64,000 nucleotides of DNA from the NCBI RefSeq assembly GCF_017426705.2, contig NZ_CP147251.1, positions 1,216,501 to 1,280,500 of the forward strand. The letters run 5' to 3'. The DNA comes from Enterococcus sp. DIV2402. Its GTDB lineage: Bacteria; Bacillota; Bacilli; Lactobacillales; Enterococcaceae. The position numbers and the translations under genes were made by a program. Shown here one piece after another: positions 43,545 to 52,534 of the stretch. Numbering within the stretch: position 1 is the stretch's first letter; every line of letters begins with the position of its first letter. The notes under the pieces were generated by a model. It did not search any database. It saw only the letters and a program-made list of their open reading frames with translations, and was not told the DNA's origin.

Positions 43545-44840
43545 ATGGGCTTTGAATCATTAAGTGCAAGTATGGATAAATATATTTCTCCTCTTGCAAA
43601 TAAATTAAGTCAGCAACGACACTTAAAAGCAACACGAGATGCCTTTATGTCTATGTTACCAATTACGTTATTTGGGTCGATTCCAATTATTATTAATGCA
43701 GCGCCGGTAACCGATGATACAACGAATAGTTTTCTTTTAGCATGGGCTGAGTTTGCAAACAATAATAGTATGATTTTGAATTGGCTTAGTGGTATAACCT
43801 TAAGTGCTATGTCACTATATATTTGTTTAGGTGTTACGTACTTTTTATGTCGTCATTATGAAGAAGACGTGCTACGACCAATCATGTTCGCCATTACAGG
43901 ATTTTTAATGCTAGTGATGAAACCTTTGAAAATGGGGTGGGATGGCAAAGAAGTGGATATTAGTTTTATTGATGGACGCGGTATTTTAATGGCAATATTT
44001 GTTGCTATTGTGACAGTCGAGAGTTATCATTGGATGCGTAAAAAAAATGTTGGCCGAATCAGTATGCCTGATAGTGTCCCAGCATCATTATCCGAAACAT
44101 TTGCTACTTTGATACCGGGAATGATTTTACTAAGTTTCTTTTCAGTAATCTTTATTATTTTCCATTTGCTGGAAACAACTGCGGTTGAATTTCTATACAA
44201 AATTATGGCACCAAGTTTTAGCGCAGCAGATAGCCTACCATTTACTATATTGATTATCTTTTTGGTTCATTTATTTTGGTTCTTTGGTATTCATGATGCT
44301 GCTTTGGCAGGAATATTAGGACCAATTCGTGATGGCAATCTCTCCATTAATGCAGCTGAAAAAGTTTCAGGAGGGGAACTATCACATATTTTTACAACGC
44401 CATTCTGGACGTATTTTGTAATTATTGGTGGTTCGGGTTCTGTGCTAGCATTATCTTTCTTGATGATGCGATCGAAATCAAAACAATTACGTACAGTAGG
44501 AAAAATTGGCTTCTTACCTTCGATTTTTGGTATTTCTGAACCACTTATCTTTGGTACACCATTAATGTTAAATCCGATTTTCTTATTCCCATTTATTTTC
44601 ACATCCGTATTTAATGGGATTGTTACGTATTTATTAATGAGTTGGGGAATTGTGGGTAAAACATTTGCCGTTTTCTCTTGGCAAATGCCAGCGCCGATTG
44701 GAGCCTTTTTATCTACATTGGATTGGCGAGCATTAGTATTAGTATTTGTGCTAATTGTACTGAATGGAATAATCTACTATCCATTTTTAAAAATTTATGA
44801 GAAAAATCTAGTCACTTTGGAACAAGAAACAACTGAATAA
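43545..44840 (+). CDS. PTS lactose/cellobiose family IIC component
   Basis: 431 aa, about ten hydrophobic segments. LFWFFGIHDAALAGILGPI and FGISEPLIFGTPLMLNP are the family signatures. GGAGG lies at the end of IIB, 9 bases before ATG 43545. Substrate probably cellobiose or another beta-glucoside by analogy and by the GH1 partner. Confidence 0.92.
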   Translation: MGFESLSASMDKYISPLANKLSQQRHLKATRDAFMSMLPITLFGSIPIIINAAPVTDDTTNSFLLAWAEFANNNSMILNWLSGITLSAMSLYICLGVTYFLCRHYEEDVLRPIMFAITGFLMLVMKPLKMGWDGKEVDISFIDGRGILMAIFVAIVTVESYHWMRKKNVGRISMPDSVPASLSETFATLIPGMILLSFFSVIFIIFHLLETTAVEFLYKIMAPSFSAADSLPFTILIIFLVHLFWFFGIHDAALAGILGPIRDGNLSINAAEKVSGGELSHIFTTPFWTYFVIIGGSGSVLALSFLMMRSKSKQLRTVGKIGFLPSIFGISEPLIFGTPLMLNPIFLFPFIFTSVFNGIVTYLLMSWGIVGKTFAVFSWQMPAPIGAFLSTLDWRALVLVFVLIVLNGIIYYPFLKIYEKNLVTLEQETTE

Positions 44841-44848
44841 TCAGTTAC

Positions 44849-44897
44849 TAAGCGGAAATCAAGTCTTAAATGACTAAAATGTTTCCGCTTTCGTTTT
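44849..44897 (+). terminator. Terminator between IIC and the LicR-like gene
   Basis: AAGCGGAAA / TTTCCGCTT stem around a 23-base loop, then a T-rich tail. Moderate strength, so some read-through to the regulator is possible. Confidence 0.7.
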
Positions 44898-44935
44898 GAA
44901 TAAAGTTATTATCAGAATTAAATGGAGGGATTGAT

Positions 44936-46798
44936 TTGAATTCAATTGAAAGGCAGCAAGAAATTATTAATTTACTGCGTTTTGCACCAGATTACACATC
45001 AACGGCAAAAGAACTGGCAGAAAAATTAAACGTTTCTTCAAAAACTATCAGAAATGATATCTTACAAATGAATCAACAAGTAAAGCAACCAATCATTCTT
45101 TCAAAAGCTGGTAAAGGGTACGAACTCACTTCTTTAGCTATGAATATAGAAGCACCTGTAAAAGAAGATGTTCGATTTTTATTGTTGTCGCAAATGATTG
45201 AAAAACAATCGGTAGATATTTTTGATTTAGCAGATTCATTGTATGTTAGTGAATCGACGCTTGATCGTTTAGTAAAAGAACTAAACATAGTTATTACTGA
45301 ACAAGATAAGCAATTGTTAATTAAGAGAAAAAATAATCAATTATTTATTAAGGGAGAGGAAGTCGAAAAAAGAAAATTATTTAATATTTTTTTGAATCAA
45401 GAAATTGAAACAAATAAATTAAGTTTAGACAAATACAGTAATTATTTTAAATTTTGTGATTTAAGACAGTTATCAGAAGTAATTATAACTTTTCATGAAG
45501 AAAATAATATGTATCTCAACGACTATTCAACAATTTCATTTGTCTTGCATATTGCTGTATTGATTGAAAGAGTGGCAAATGGAAGTGTATTGCCAGAGAG
45601 TAAATCAAACATACAGGAAAATTTAAGTGATAGAATGGCCGTTGCTTTGATCGCACGACTAAAAGAGCAGTTAGGTATTTTATTACCTGAAAATGAGATA
45701 CCTTATATCAAACGACTATATCTTGGGAAAATTTATAAAGAAGGAACAGAGGAAGCTTATTTAACCAAATTTGTTGATGATATCTTAGAAAAAGTTCATC
45801 AATTGTATCGAATTGATTTTTCAACAGATGAACAATTTAAAAATTATTTGACATTGCATCTCTCCGGTTTATATACCAGAGGAACACAAGGTAGATATTT
45901 AACCAATCCTTTAATCGAAGAAATGAAAGGAAAATTTCCTTTTATTTATAATATTAGTGTCTATGTTGCGGCACTGGTTCAAGAAGAGCTAGCTATCATT
46001 TTTCCTGATGATGAAATAGCTTATATTGCTTTACATTTTTTATCGGCTTCAGAAACATTGAATAGAGGCAAGAAGAAAAAAGTAGTGGTCGTTTGTCCGT
46101 ATGGTATTGCGAGTCAGAGAATAATCCAAAAAAAATTATCTAAAATTACGGATTATACGATTGAGATTGTAAAATTTGTTTCTGCATTACAAATGTCATT
46201 ATGCGATGAGGCTGACATTGATTTAATTATTACCTCAGAATCATTGGAAAAAAATAGTAAAACACCTATTTTTAAATATTCGTCATTTCTAACTGATGAA
46301 GATATTGTACAAATTGAAAAAATTTTTTTGAGACAAGAAAAGACACTGACGGTACTAGATACTTTTTTCAAAAGAGAATTATTTTTTCCAAATATGAATT
46401 TTGAAACCAGAAAAGAAGTCATTGCTTTTTTATGTGAACAATTAAGTGATAAGAATTACTGTGAACCAGATTACTATGAGAAAGTTTGGAAACGTGAAAT
46501 GCTTTCAAGTACGTCTTACGGTAATTATTTTGCGATTCCTCATGCAATTAAACGATGTGCGAAGAGAAATGCTGTGTCAATTTGTTGTTTGGATAAGGCA
46601 ATTGATTGGGATGGGAAAAAAGTGAAATTGGTATTGTTGCTTTCTTTGAAGGAAGAAAGGGAAGATATGTTTGAAGAGCTGTTTGTTCAATTAGTAGACA
46701 TGTTAGACGAAGTTAGGTTTGTTAAAAAATTATCTAGACAACAGTCCTTTGAATCATTTATAAAATTATGTCAAAGTTCTATTGAAATGTCTGAGTAA
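44936..46798 (+). CDS. LicR/MtlR-type PTS-regulated transcription activator
   Basis: 620 aa. N-terminal HTH (STAKELAEKLNVSSKTIRNDI) and a second HTH/Mga-like segment (LADSLYVSESTLDRLVKEL). Two PRDs span about 165-390, with ISFVLHIAVLIERV and IAYIALHFLSASE. An EIIB-like domain has KVVVVCPYGIASQRI (Cys about 387), and an EIIA-like C-terminal domain has the His in NYFAIPHAIKR. Such activators are switched by phosphorylation from HPr and the cognate EIIB. TTG 44936 follows TGGAGGG. It follows the IIA-GH1-IIB-IIC genes it presumably controls. Confidence 0.9.
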   Translation: MNSIERQQEIINLLRFAPDYTSTAKELAEKLNVSSKTIRNDILQMNQQVKQPIILSKAGKGYELTSLAMNIEAPVKEDVRFLLLSQMIEKQSVDIFDLADSLYVSESTLDRLVKELNIVITEQDKQLLIKRKNNQLFIKGEEVEKRKLFNIFLNQEIETNKLSLDKYSNYFKFCDLRQLSEVIITFHEENNMYLNDYSTISFVLHIAVLIERVANGSVLPESKSNIQENLSDRMAVALIARLKEQLGILLPENEIPYIKRLYLGKIYKEGTEEAYLTKFVDDILEKVHQLYRIDFSTDEQFKNYLTLHLSGLYTRGTQGRYLTNPLIEEMKGKFPFIYNISVYVAALVQEELAIIFPDDEIAYIALHFLSASETLNRGKKKKVVVVCPYGIASQRIIQKKLSKITDYTIEIVKFVSALQMSLCDEADIDLIITSESLEKNSKTPIFKYSSFLTDEDIVQIEKIFLRQEKTLTVLDTFFKRELFFPNMNFETRKEVIAFLCEQLSDKNYCEPDYYEKVWKREMLSSTSYGNYFAIPHAIKRCAKRNAVSICCLDKAIDWDGKKVKLVLLLSLKEEREDMFEELFVQLVDMLDEVRFVKKLSRQQSFESFIKLCQSSIEMSE

Positions 46799-46838
46799 AA
46801 AAGGAGTATTTCAGAAGGATTGCTACGATTTTTTTACT

Positions 46839-46864
46839 TTGCCCTAACAGGCAAGCTCTTTTTT
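46839..46864 (+). terminator. Terminator after the LicR-like gene
   Basis: TTGCC / GGCAA hairpin with 6-base loop, then GCTCTTTTTT. Confidence 0.75.
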
Positions 46865-46914
46865 AAGTTAGCGTGAATTGTGTTAAACTATCAGAAATTA
46901 ATGGAGGTGGAGCA

Positions 46915-47604
46915 ATGAAAACAATCGGTTTAATCGGTGGAATGAGTTGGGAGAGTACAGTGACGTATTACACACGAATCAATCAATTGATTAATGAACA
47001 ATTAGGCGGTTTACATTCTGCTAAGATTTTATTAGCTAGTGTCGATTTTGATGAAATTGAAAAGTGCCAACTGGCGAATGAATGGGAAAAAAGTGGAGAA
47101 ATTTTAGAAAAGGAAGCCCAAAAATTAGAACAAGCAGGGGCTGATTTTTTAATGATTTGTACGAATACGATGCATAAAGTTGTTCCTCAAATTGAAAAGA
47201 ATTTGTCGATTCCTATTTTGCATATTGCAGATGCAACCATTGCAGAACTTCAACAGCACGGCATAAAAAAAGTAGCACTGTTAGGAACAAAATACACGAT
47301 GACACAAGATTTTTATAAACAAAAAATTATTGATAGTGGGATTGATGTCTGGATACCGAATGAAGATATTGAGCGTATCAATCAAATTATTTTTGAAGAA
47401 TTATGCCATGGGAAAATTTTAGCATCTTCTAAAGCCGCGTTTTGTCAAATAATCGACAAAGCAATTGCAGAGGGAGCAGAAGGCGTGATTTTAGGTTGTA
47501 CGGAAATTGGTTTGTTGATTCAGCAAGCAGATGTTTCATTGCCAGTATTTGATACAACGGAAATTCACTCACAAAAAGCAGTCTTATTTGCATTAGAAAA
47601 ATAA
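46915..47604 (+). CDS. Aspartate/glutamate racemase family protein
   Basis: 229 aa. Starts KTIGLIGGMSWESTVTYY. The two catalytic cysteines are in LMICTNTMHK and ILGCTEIG, as in aspartate racemase (RacD/YgeA group). It may supply D-aspartate for the cell-wall cross-bridge; broad-specificity amino-acid racemases share this pattern. The frame extends to 46873, but TGGAGGTGGAG lies just before ATG 46915. Confidence 0.88.
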   Translation: MKTIGLIGGMSWESTVTYYTRINQLINEQLGGLHSAKILLASVDFDEIEKCQLANEWEKSGEILEKEAQKLEQAGADFLMICTNTMHKVVPQIEKNLSIPILHIADATIAELQQHGIKKVALLGTKYTMTQDFYKQKIIDSGIDVWIPNEDIERINQIIFEELCHGKILASSKAAFCQIIDKAIAEGAEGVILGCTEIGLLIQQADVSLPVFDTTEIHSQKAVLFALEK

Positions 47605-47668
47605 AAAAATAGCCAAATGATGTAGAGCTACACTGTGCACTCGATATCATTTGGCTGGTTTATTTTTT
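47602..47668. terminator. Bidirectional terminator between racemase and MATE genes
   Basis: AGCCAAATGAT / ATCATTTGGCT with a 24-base loop, A run on the left and T run on the right, between convergent genes. Confidence 0.85.
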
Positions 47669-49049
47669 AAGCTTCGACAACAATATTTTCTAACCAAGCA
47701 TCAGATTTCACTAAGAAATAACCAATGATACATTTTAAGGCTTCGGTCATCTGGCAAATGAAATACACCCAAATGATTGGTAGAGAGGTATGCGTACTTA
47801 ATAGATAGGCTAATGGTAAGACAATGACCCAAATAAAGACACTATCAAATAAAAAGGTAATAATCGTTTTACCACCTGAACGTAAGACGAAATAACTGAC
47901 ATGATTAAACGCATAAAATGGCATACAGATTGCGCCAATCGTAATAAAATGACCCGCTAAATCTTTAACTTCACGACTTGTATTATAAATTTCTGGAAAA
48001 TGAGGAGCGATAATAATCATAATAATTCCCATAATCGTACAACTTACCACAGAGAAGAAAATCAGCTTGCGTGCACTGTCTTTAGCTTCTGCCATTTTAT
48101 TTGCACCTAATAATTGTCCCACTACAATTGCAGCAGCTCCACCTAAGGCTAAGAAAATAATGTTAAAAATATTCGATACTGTTGAAGCAATATTCATTCC
48201 TGCAATAACACTTAATCCTCGAATAGAGTAAGCTTGTAAGACAATTGTCATACCACAGGCCCAAAGAACTTCATTTAACATTAAAGGAGAACCTTTTTTG
48301 ATGATTTGTTGGATCAGTTGTTTAGGAATATGAAAATTGCGAAAGGCACCGACAATAAATGGATTATCCATATTGTGGCGGTGGACCCAAACAACGATAA
48401 TTGCACATTCAATGATTCGCGCAATAACGGTTGAAATTGCGGCTCCTTGCACGCCTAGTTGGGGTGCACCGAAATTTCCAAAAATCAATAGATAATTTAA
48501 AAGCGTATTTGTGACTACGGCCACGCTACTTGCAAACATCGGGACAATCGTTTTTCCCATTTCCCGTAAGGTACTTGCATAGGCTTGCGAGATAGAGAAG
48601 GGAATTAGACCGACCAACATGGTTACTAAAAAGGATTGACCAGATTGTAACGCAAGTGTTAAATTACTACTGGTACCATCATTGTGCAGAAACAATGAAA
48701 TTAAAGGGATCTGCATAGTGAAAAGCAGAAGCATACCCAGTAAAGAAGCAATAATTCCTGCAACTAACTTAAAACGAAACGCATTTCGCATCCCCACAAA
48801 ATCACGTTTTCCATAATATTGAGTGCCAAAAATACTAGCACCTGAAACAATACCAAAAATACATAAATTAAAAACAAAAATAAGTTGATTAACAATTGCT
48901 ACGCCAGACATTTGTTCAGTACCAATTTGTCCAACCATAATATTATCCAAAAAATTGACTAAATTTGTTACCCCATTTTGAATCATTACTGGAATTGCAA
49001 TCGTTAATACCGTTCGATAAAAAGCTTTATCTCCAATAAATTTTTTCAT
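47667..49049 (-). CDS. MATE-family multidrug efflux protein
   Basis: 460 aa, 12 hydrophobic segments in two homologous halves. NGVTNLVNFLDNIMVGQIGTEQMSG near residue 26 is the MATE N-terminal signature, and the matching half starts at about 240. It exports cationic drugs with Na+ or H+. Divergent from a MerR/TipAS regulator 145 bases away, which may control it. Confidence 0.9.
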   Translation of the reverse strand: MKKFIGDKAFYRTVLTIAIPVMIQNGVTNLVNFLDNIMVGQIGTEQMSGVAIVNQLIFVFNLCIFGIVSGASIFGTQYYGKRDFVGMRNAFRFKLVAGIIASLLGMLLLFTMQIPLISLFLHNDGTSSNLTLALQSGQSFLVTMLVGLIPFSISQAYASTLREMGKTIVPMFASSVAVVTNTLLNYLLIFGNFGAPQLGVQGAAISTVIARIIECAIIVVWVHRHNMDNPFIVGAFRNFHIPKQLIQQIIKKGSPLMLNEVLWACGMTIVLQAYSIRGLSVIAGMNIASTVSNIFNIIFLALGGAAAIVVGQLLGANKMAEAKDSARKLIFFSVVSCTIMGIIMIIIAPHFPEIYNTSREVKDLAGHFITIGAICMPFYAFNHVSYFVLRSGGKTIITFLFDSVFIWVIVLPLAYLLSTHTSLPIIWVYFICQMTEALKCIIGYFLVKSDAWLENIVVEA

Positions 49050-49140
49050 TGTTTTTCCTATTCACTTCCTTTTTTAGAACATCTCTTGTATTGTACATGA
49101 AATAAAAAAAGGTACAAGCAAAAAAAATAAATTTTTTTAC

Positions 49141-49171
49141 TTGACCTTCTCGTAACGGAAAGGTTTATGAT
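49141..49171 (+). promoter_or_regulatory. MerR-type promoter with 19-bp spacer
   Basis: TTGACC (49141-49146) and TATGAT (49166-49171) are separated by 19 bases. The dyad ACCTT...AAGGT lies in the spacer. Over-long spacers with a dyad are the hallmark of promoters unwound by MerR-type activators, so the regulator probably drives its own gene. Confidence 0.8.
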
Positions 49172-49194
49172 AAGTTTGTCAGGAGGGATAAGAC

Positions 49195-49950
49195 ATGGAA
49201 TATACGATAAAAAAAATAGCCAATTTATCGGGTGTCAGTGCACGGACATTACGCTTTTATGATGAAATTGATTTGCTGAAACCAGCAAGAGTTAATTCAT
49301 CGGGTTATCGTATCTATGGTCAACAAGAAGTCAATCGATTGCAACAAATTTTATTTTATCGAGAACTAGATATGAAATTAGAAGAAATTAAAGAGATTCT
49401 CGATAATCCTGACTTTAATGTTGAACAAGCCTTAATGGAGCATCAAGAAAAATTATTAGCAAAACGACGAGAAATTGATCGTTTGTTAGCTTCTGTTCAA
49501 CAAACAATGCATTATTATAAAGGAGAGATTGATATGACAGATCAAGAAAAATTTACAGCGTTTAAAGAACAAAAAATTGCAGAAAATGAAGCAAAATACG
49601 GCGAAGAAATTCGTGAGAAATATGGGAAAGAAACCGTGGAACGTTCAAATCAAAAATATTTGAACTTAACAGAAGAACAAATGCAGGAAATGACGGAGAC
49701 AGAAACACAACTATTTGCAAAAATCGAGATGTATTTACAACAACCGGAAATTGAAAGTGATCTTGCAAAAGAAATTTGTGAATTACACAAAAAATGGTTG
49801 AGTTTCACTTGGCCGGCATACTCAGCTGAAGCTCACAAAGGTTTGGGAATGATGTATGTTGCTGATGAGCGTTTCACTGCTTATTATGATGACAAACATG
49901 CAGGCGCAGCACAAGCATTAAATGATGTGATTCAGTACCATGCAAAATAA
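49195..49950 (+). CDS. MerR-family regulator with TipAS effector domain
   Basis: 251 aa. MerR winged helix (YTIKKIANLSGVSARTLRFYDEIDLLKPARVNSSGYRIY), a dimer helix to about residue 110, and a C-terminal TipAS domain of about 130 residues (WPAYSAEAHKGLGMMYVADERFTAYYD). TipAS binds thiopeptides and other compounds. AGGAGGG precedes ATG. Divergent from the MATE pump. An internal ATG at about residue 113 with GAGAG upstream could yield a stand-alone TipAS product, as in Streptomyces tipA. Confidence 0.9.
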   Translation: MEYTIKKIANLSGVSARTLRFYDEIDLLKPARVNSSGYRIYGQQEVNRLQQILFYRELDMKLEEIKEILDNPDFNVEQALMEHQEKLLAKRREIDRLLASVQQTMHYYKGEIDMTDQEKFTAFKEQKIAENEAKYGEEIREKYGKETVERSNQKYLNLTEEQMQEMTETETQLFAKIEMYLQQPEIESDLAKEICELHKKWLSFTWPAYSAEAHKGLGMMYVADERFTAYYDDKHAGAAQALNDVIQYHAK

Positions 49951-49952
49951 CA

Positions 49953-49993
49953 AAAAAGGCGTTCATGCGATTGCTGCATGAACGCCTTTTTTT
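49953..49993. terminator. Bidirectional terminator between the TipAS regulator and lipoprotein genes
   Basis: AAGGCGTTCATGC / GCATGAACGCCTT with a 7-base loop, A and T tracts on either side. Confidence 0.95.
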
Positions 49994-50447
49994 ATTCTTT
50001 CAATGTATATCCCTGGTTTAGCATTAGTTCTTCACTTTTTTTCATACTGATTCCTTGGCTAATATCACCTTCAATAGTAAAACCATCAATGTTTTTAACC
50101 TGTTCGTAATCGATATCAGCATAGGTAATTGTAATTTCTTCAACAACCGGATCCCTCTCGTAATCAATAGAATAATCAATTCCCTTAACATCACGATACT
50201 GACTAGCATACGGTTCAAGTGTTGCTTCTGCTTCCGCAGCATTTGTAGCACCTAGATACTCGTAACTAACCAAATTTTTCGTGGTTTGTCGCGTTACGTC
50301 ATCATCTTTGTAATAATAAGTAATTTCAGAGGTATAACCTTCCGTTTCTGAGACAAATACTTTTTTCTCTTCACTACTACTACTATTACAACCTACCATA
50401 AAAACTAGAGCAACGATTGTCATTCCCAAAGCTAACAACTTTTTCAT
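49992..50447 (-). CDS. YehR-like lipoprotein (DUF1307 type)
   Basis: 151 aa. Lipoprotein signal MKKLLALGMTIVALVFMVGC with lipobox MVGC, Ser-rich linker, then a beta-rich domain with ETEGYTSEITYYYKDDDV and a repeated alternation of strands that resembles YehR/DUF1307 proteins of unknown function. The frame extends to a TTG at 50456, but GAGGAG is 9 bases before ATG 50447. Confidence 0.85.
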   Translation of the reverse strand: MKKLLALGMTIVALVFMVGCNSSSSEEKKVFVSETEGYTSEITYYYKDDDVTRQTTKNLVSYEYLGATNAAEAEATLEPYASQYRDVKGIDYSIDYERDPVVEEITITYADIDYEQVKNIDGFTIEGDISQGISMKKSEELMLNQGYTLKE

Positions 50448-50551
50448 ACCAAACAACTCCTCTATTTATAGTTATATGTTTTATTGTACCAATAAATAGG
50501 TAGAATGGCTTAATATTCGCTTGTAGGACCTTTTACAAGAAGGCTATTTTT

Positions 50552-51661
50552 TTAGAGTAGTTCATTTAATGAGGTATAAGGTAAAGACAAGTCACTTGCA
50601 ACAGCTTCATGAACTAAGTGGCCTCGGTAAGTATTCACGCCACGGAAAAGGGCAGCATCGGATTTAATCACTTGTTCAAATGTGCCATTAGCGAGCTTTT
50701 TAGCAAATGGCAAGGTAGCATTGCTCAGTGCGTAAGTGGCTGTTTGGGCAACTGCTCCCGGCATATTTGCTACGGCATAGTGGATGACATGTTCTTCAAT
50801 GTAGGTTGGATTATCATGTGTGGTTGTTTGACTTCCTGTCTCAAAAATCCCTCCTTGATCAATGGCGATATCAACGATAACTGAACGGTCAGGCATATCA
50901 CGAACCATTTCCCGTGTTACTAGAGTGGGCGCTTTATGACCTGGAAGTAAGACAGCACCTACCACTAAATCGGCAGTTCGTAATTGCTGATGGATATTGA
51001 AGGTATTTGACAATAGCGTTTGAATTTGTCCGTTAAATTGCGCATCTAGTTCTTTCAAACGATTAATATTCACATCCAGAATAGTTACGTTTGAACCTAA
51101 TCCATAAGCAATTTTTGCTGCATTCGTTCCAGCGACCCCACCACCGATAATGACCACATTGCCTTTACGAACGCCGGGGACACCTGCCAATAAGATACCT
51201 TTGCCTCCTTGAGGACTTTCTAAAAATTCTGCCCCAATCTGTGCTGCCATCCGACCAGCAATTTCACTCATAGGAGCGAGTAAAGGGAGTGAACGGTCAT
51301 TTAGTTGAACGCTTTCATAAGCAATCGTATTAACTTTGGCTTTTAATAACGCGTCAGCAACCGGCTTGTTAGCTGCTAAATGTAAATAAGTAAACAATAA
51401 TAAATCTTCACGGAAATAGGCGTACTCTTCTGGGAGCGGTTCTTTCACTTTCAAGACCATATCAGCGGACCAAGCATCTTTTGCATGAGCAATCGTTGCT
51501 CCAACTTGTTGGTATTCTTCGTCAGAAATCGCAGAACCCACACCGGCATTGGTTTCGACAATCACTTGATGTCCAGCTTGAATTAATTCGTAGACACCAG
51601 ATGGCGGTAACGCAACACGATTTTCATTGTTCTTGATTTCTTTTGGTATTCCAATTTTCAT
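50552..51661 (-). CDS. ald: Alanine dehydrogenase
   Basis: 369 aa. [20 protein letters not shown] and [13 protein letters not shown] open the protein. The catalytic Lys lies in [12 protein letters not shown] and the His in YLHLA. The NAD loop is [14 protein letters not shown] near 170, followed by [20 protein letters not shown]. It interconverts alanine with pyruvate and ammonia. Monocistronic by spacing; TGGAGGG before ATG. Confidence 0.95.
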   Translation of the reverse strand: MKIGIPKEIKNNENRVALPPSGVYELIQAGHQVIVETNAGVGSAISDEEYQQVGATIAHAKDAWSADMVLKVKEPLPEEYAYFREDLLLFTYLHLAANKPVADALLKAKVNTIAYESVQLNDRSLPLLAPMSEIAGRMAAQIGAEFLESPQGGKGILLAGVPGVRKGNVVIIGGGVAGTNAAKIAYGLGSNVTILDVNINRLKELDAQFNGQIQTLLSNTFNIHQQLRTADLVVGAVLLPGHKAPTLVTREMVRDMPDRSVIVDIAIDQGGIFETGSQTTTHDNPTYIEEHVIHYAVANMPGAVAQTATYALSNATLPFAKKLANGTFEQVIKSDAALFRGVNTYRGHLVHEAVASDLSLPYTSLNELL

Positions 51662-51727
51662 AAAAATCCCTCCATTATATTCTCTCTCTAGTATAGAGGA
51701 AAAGAATCTTGATTACAAATTCACAAT

Positions 51728-51755
51728 GAAAAAAGCAATCAATTAAATGATTGCC
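51728..51755 (-). terminator. Terminator of the C39-like gene
   Basis: On the reverse strand GCAATCA / TGATTGC with a short loop, then a T6 run, at the end of the reverse gene. Confidence 0.8.
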
Positions 51756-52444
51756 CAATAGTTTTGAATCGTGTTTGTTAGTTCGGAAGGTGTGTATACT
51801 TTTTTGTAGTGTTCTGTATCTGGTGAATCTAAAGGATCTAATACTCGTAGGTTCCCATCTTTTGTGCGAACAATGACGGCGAAGTGTTCATTTGAATAAT
51901 CGTCAGGAGTTAAGGCTATGATGACAGGTTCACCGTTTTTCAAGTGGGTCTCAGCTTCTTCGTAGTGATAGCCTAAATTACTGATAGAAATACCATAGTT
52001 TTCACTAGCTTGTTCGAAAAATTTCCATTTAAGTGTATTATCAGAGTTAAAATAATCTTCAGAGATTAACTCATAAATGACTTCATAATCATAATCCAAC
52101 TCTTGCTGATAGGAGAGAACCATCATCATCGATGCAATGGCACTACCGTGTGTCTCCATCGTTAAAGAGTTGGTATAATCAATCACTTCATTTTTCCAGC
52201 GTTCATCAGTTTGTAAATATAAGGGGACTTTGATGCCGTCTGCTTTTAGTTGTTGTGTTGCTCGATAGGAAAATTCGGTATAAGGACCTTCTTCATAATA
52301 ATTGTCTTCAATAGGGGTTGTCGGTTGTTCATAGGCTTGTACGTCATAACTATGGATAGCATTTCGAATACCAAAGCTAACTATGCCGCTACCAATCAAT
52401 AGACTACCAAAAACAATCATGCCCCAATTTCTTTGTTTTTTCAC
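51743..52444 (-). CDS. C39-like papain-fold protein with Ser in place of the catalytic Cys
   Basis: 233 aa. N-terminal membrane anchor or signal (residues 8-28), then a C39_2-type fold: VPLYLQTDERWKNEVI, then THGSAIASMMMVLSY where the family has GCxxTS/GCAIVS with the catalytic Cys. The His (NEHFAVIVR) and Asp (VLDPLDS) are kept. There is no cysteine anywhere in the protein. It lies outside the membrane by prediction. Either an inactive binding homologue or a Ser-dependent variant. Upstream TTAAGGAGG is good. Confidence 0.82.
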   Translation of the reverse strand: MKKQRNWGMIVFGSLLIGSGIVSFGIRNAIHSYDVQAYEQPTTPIEDNYYEEGPYTEFSYRATQQLKADGIKVPLYLQTDERWKNEVIDYTNSLTMETHGSAIASMMMVLSYQQELDYDYEVIYELISEDYFNSDNTLKWKFFEQASENYGISISNLGYHYEEAETHLKNGEPVIIALTPDDYSNEHFAVIVRTKDGNLRVLDPLDSPDTEHYKKVYTPSELTNTIQNYWAII

Positions 52445-52497
52445 AAGTGAACCTCCTTAATTTCATTTACTATTCATTAAACCAAACTCAGTAAAAA

Positions 52498-52534
52498 AAA
52501 GCATCGGACTTTAGAATGAAAAGTCCGATGCTGG
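52498..52534 (-). terminator. Terminator of the ABC-F gene
   Basis: AGCATCGGACTTT / AAAGTCCGATGCT with a 7-base loop; on the reverse strand it is followed by eight T. Confidence 0.95.
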
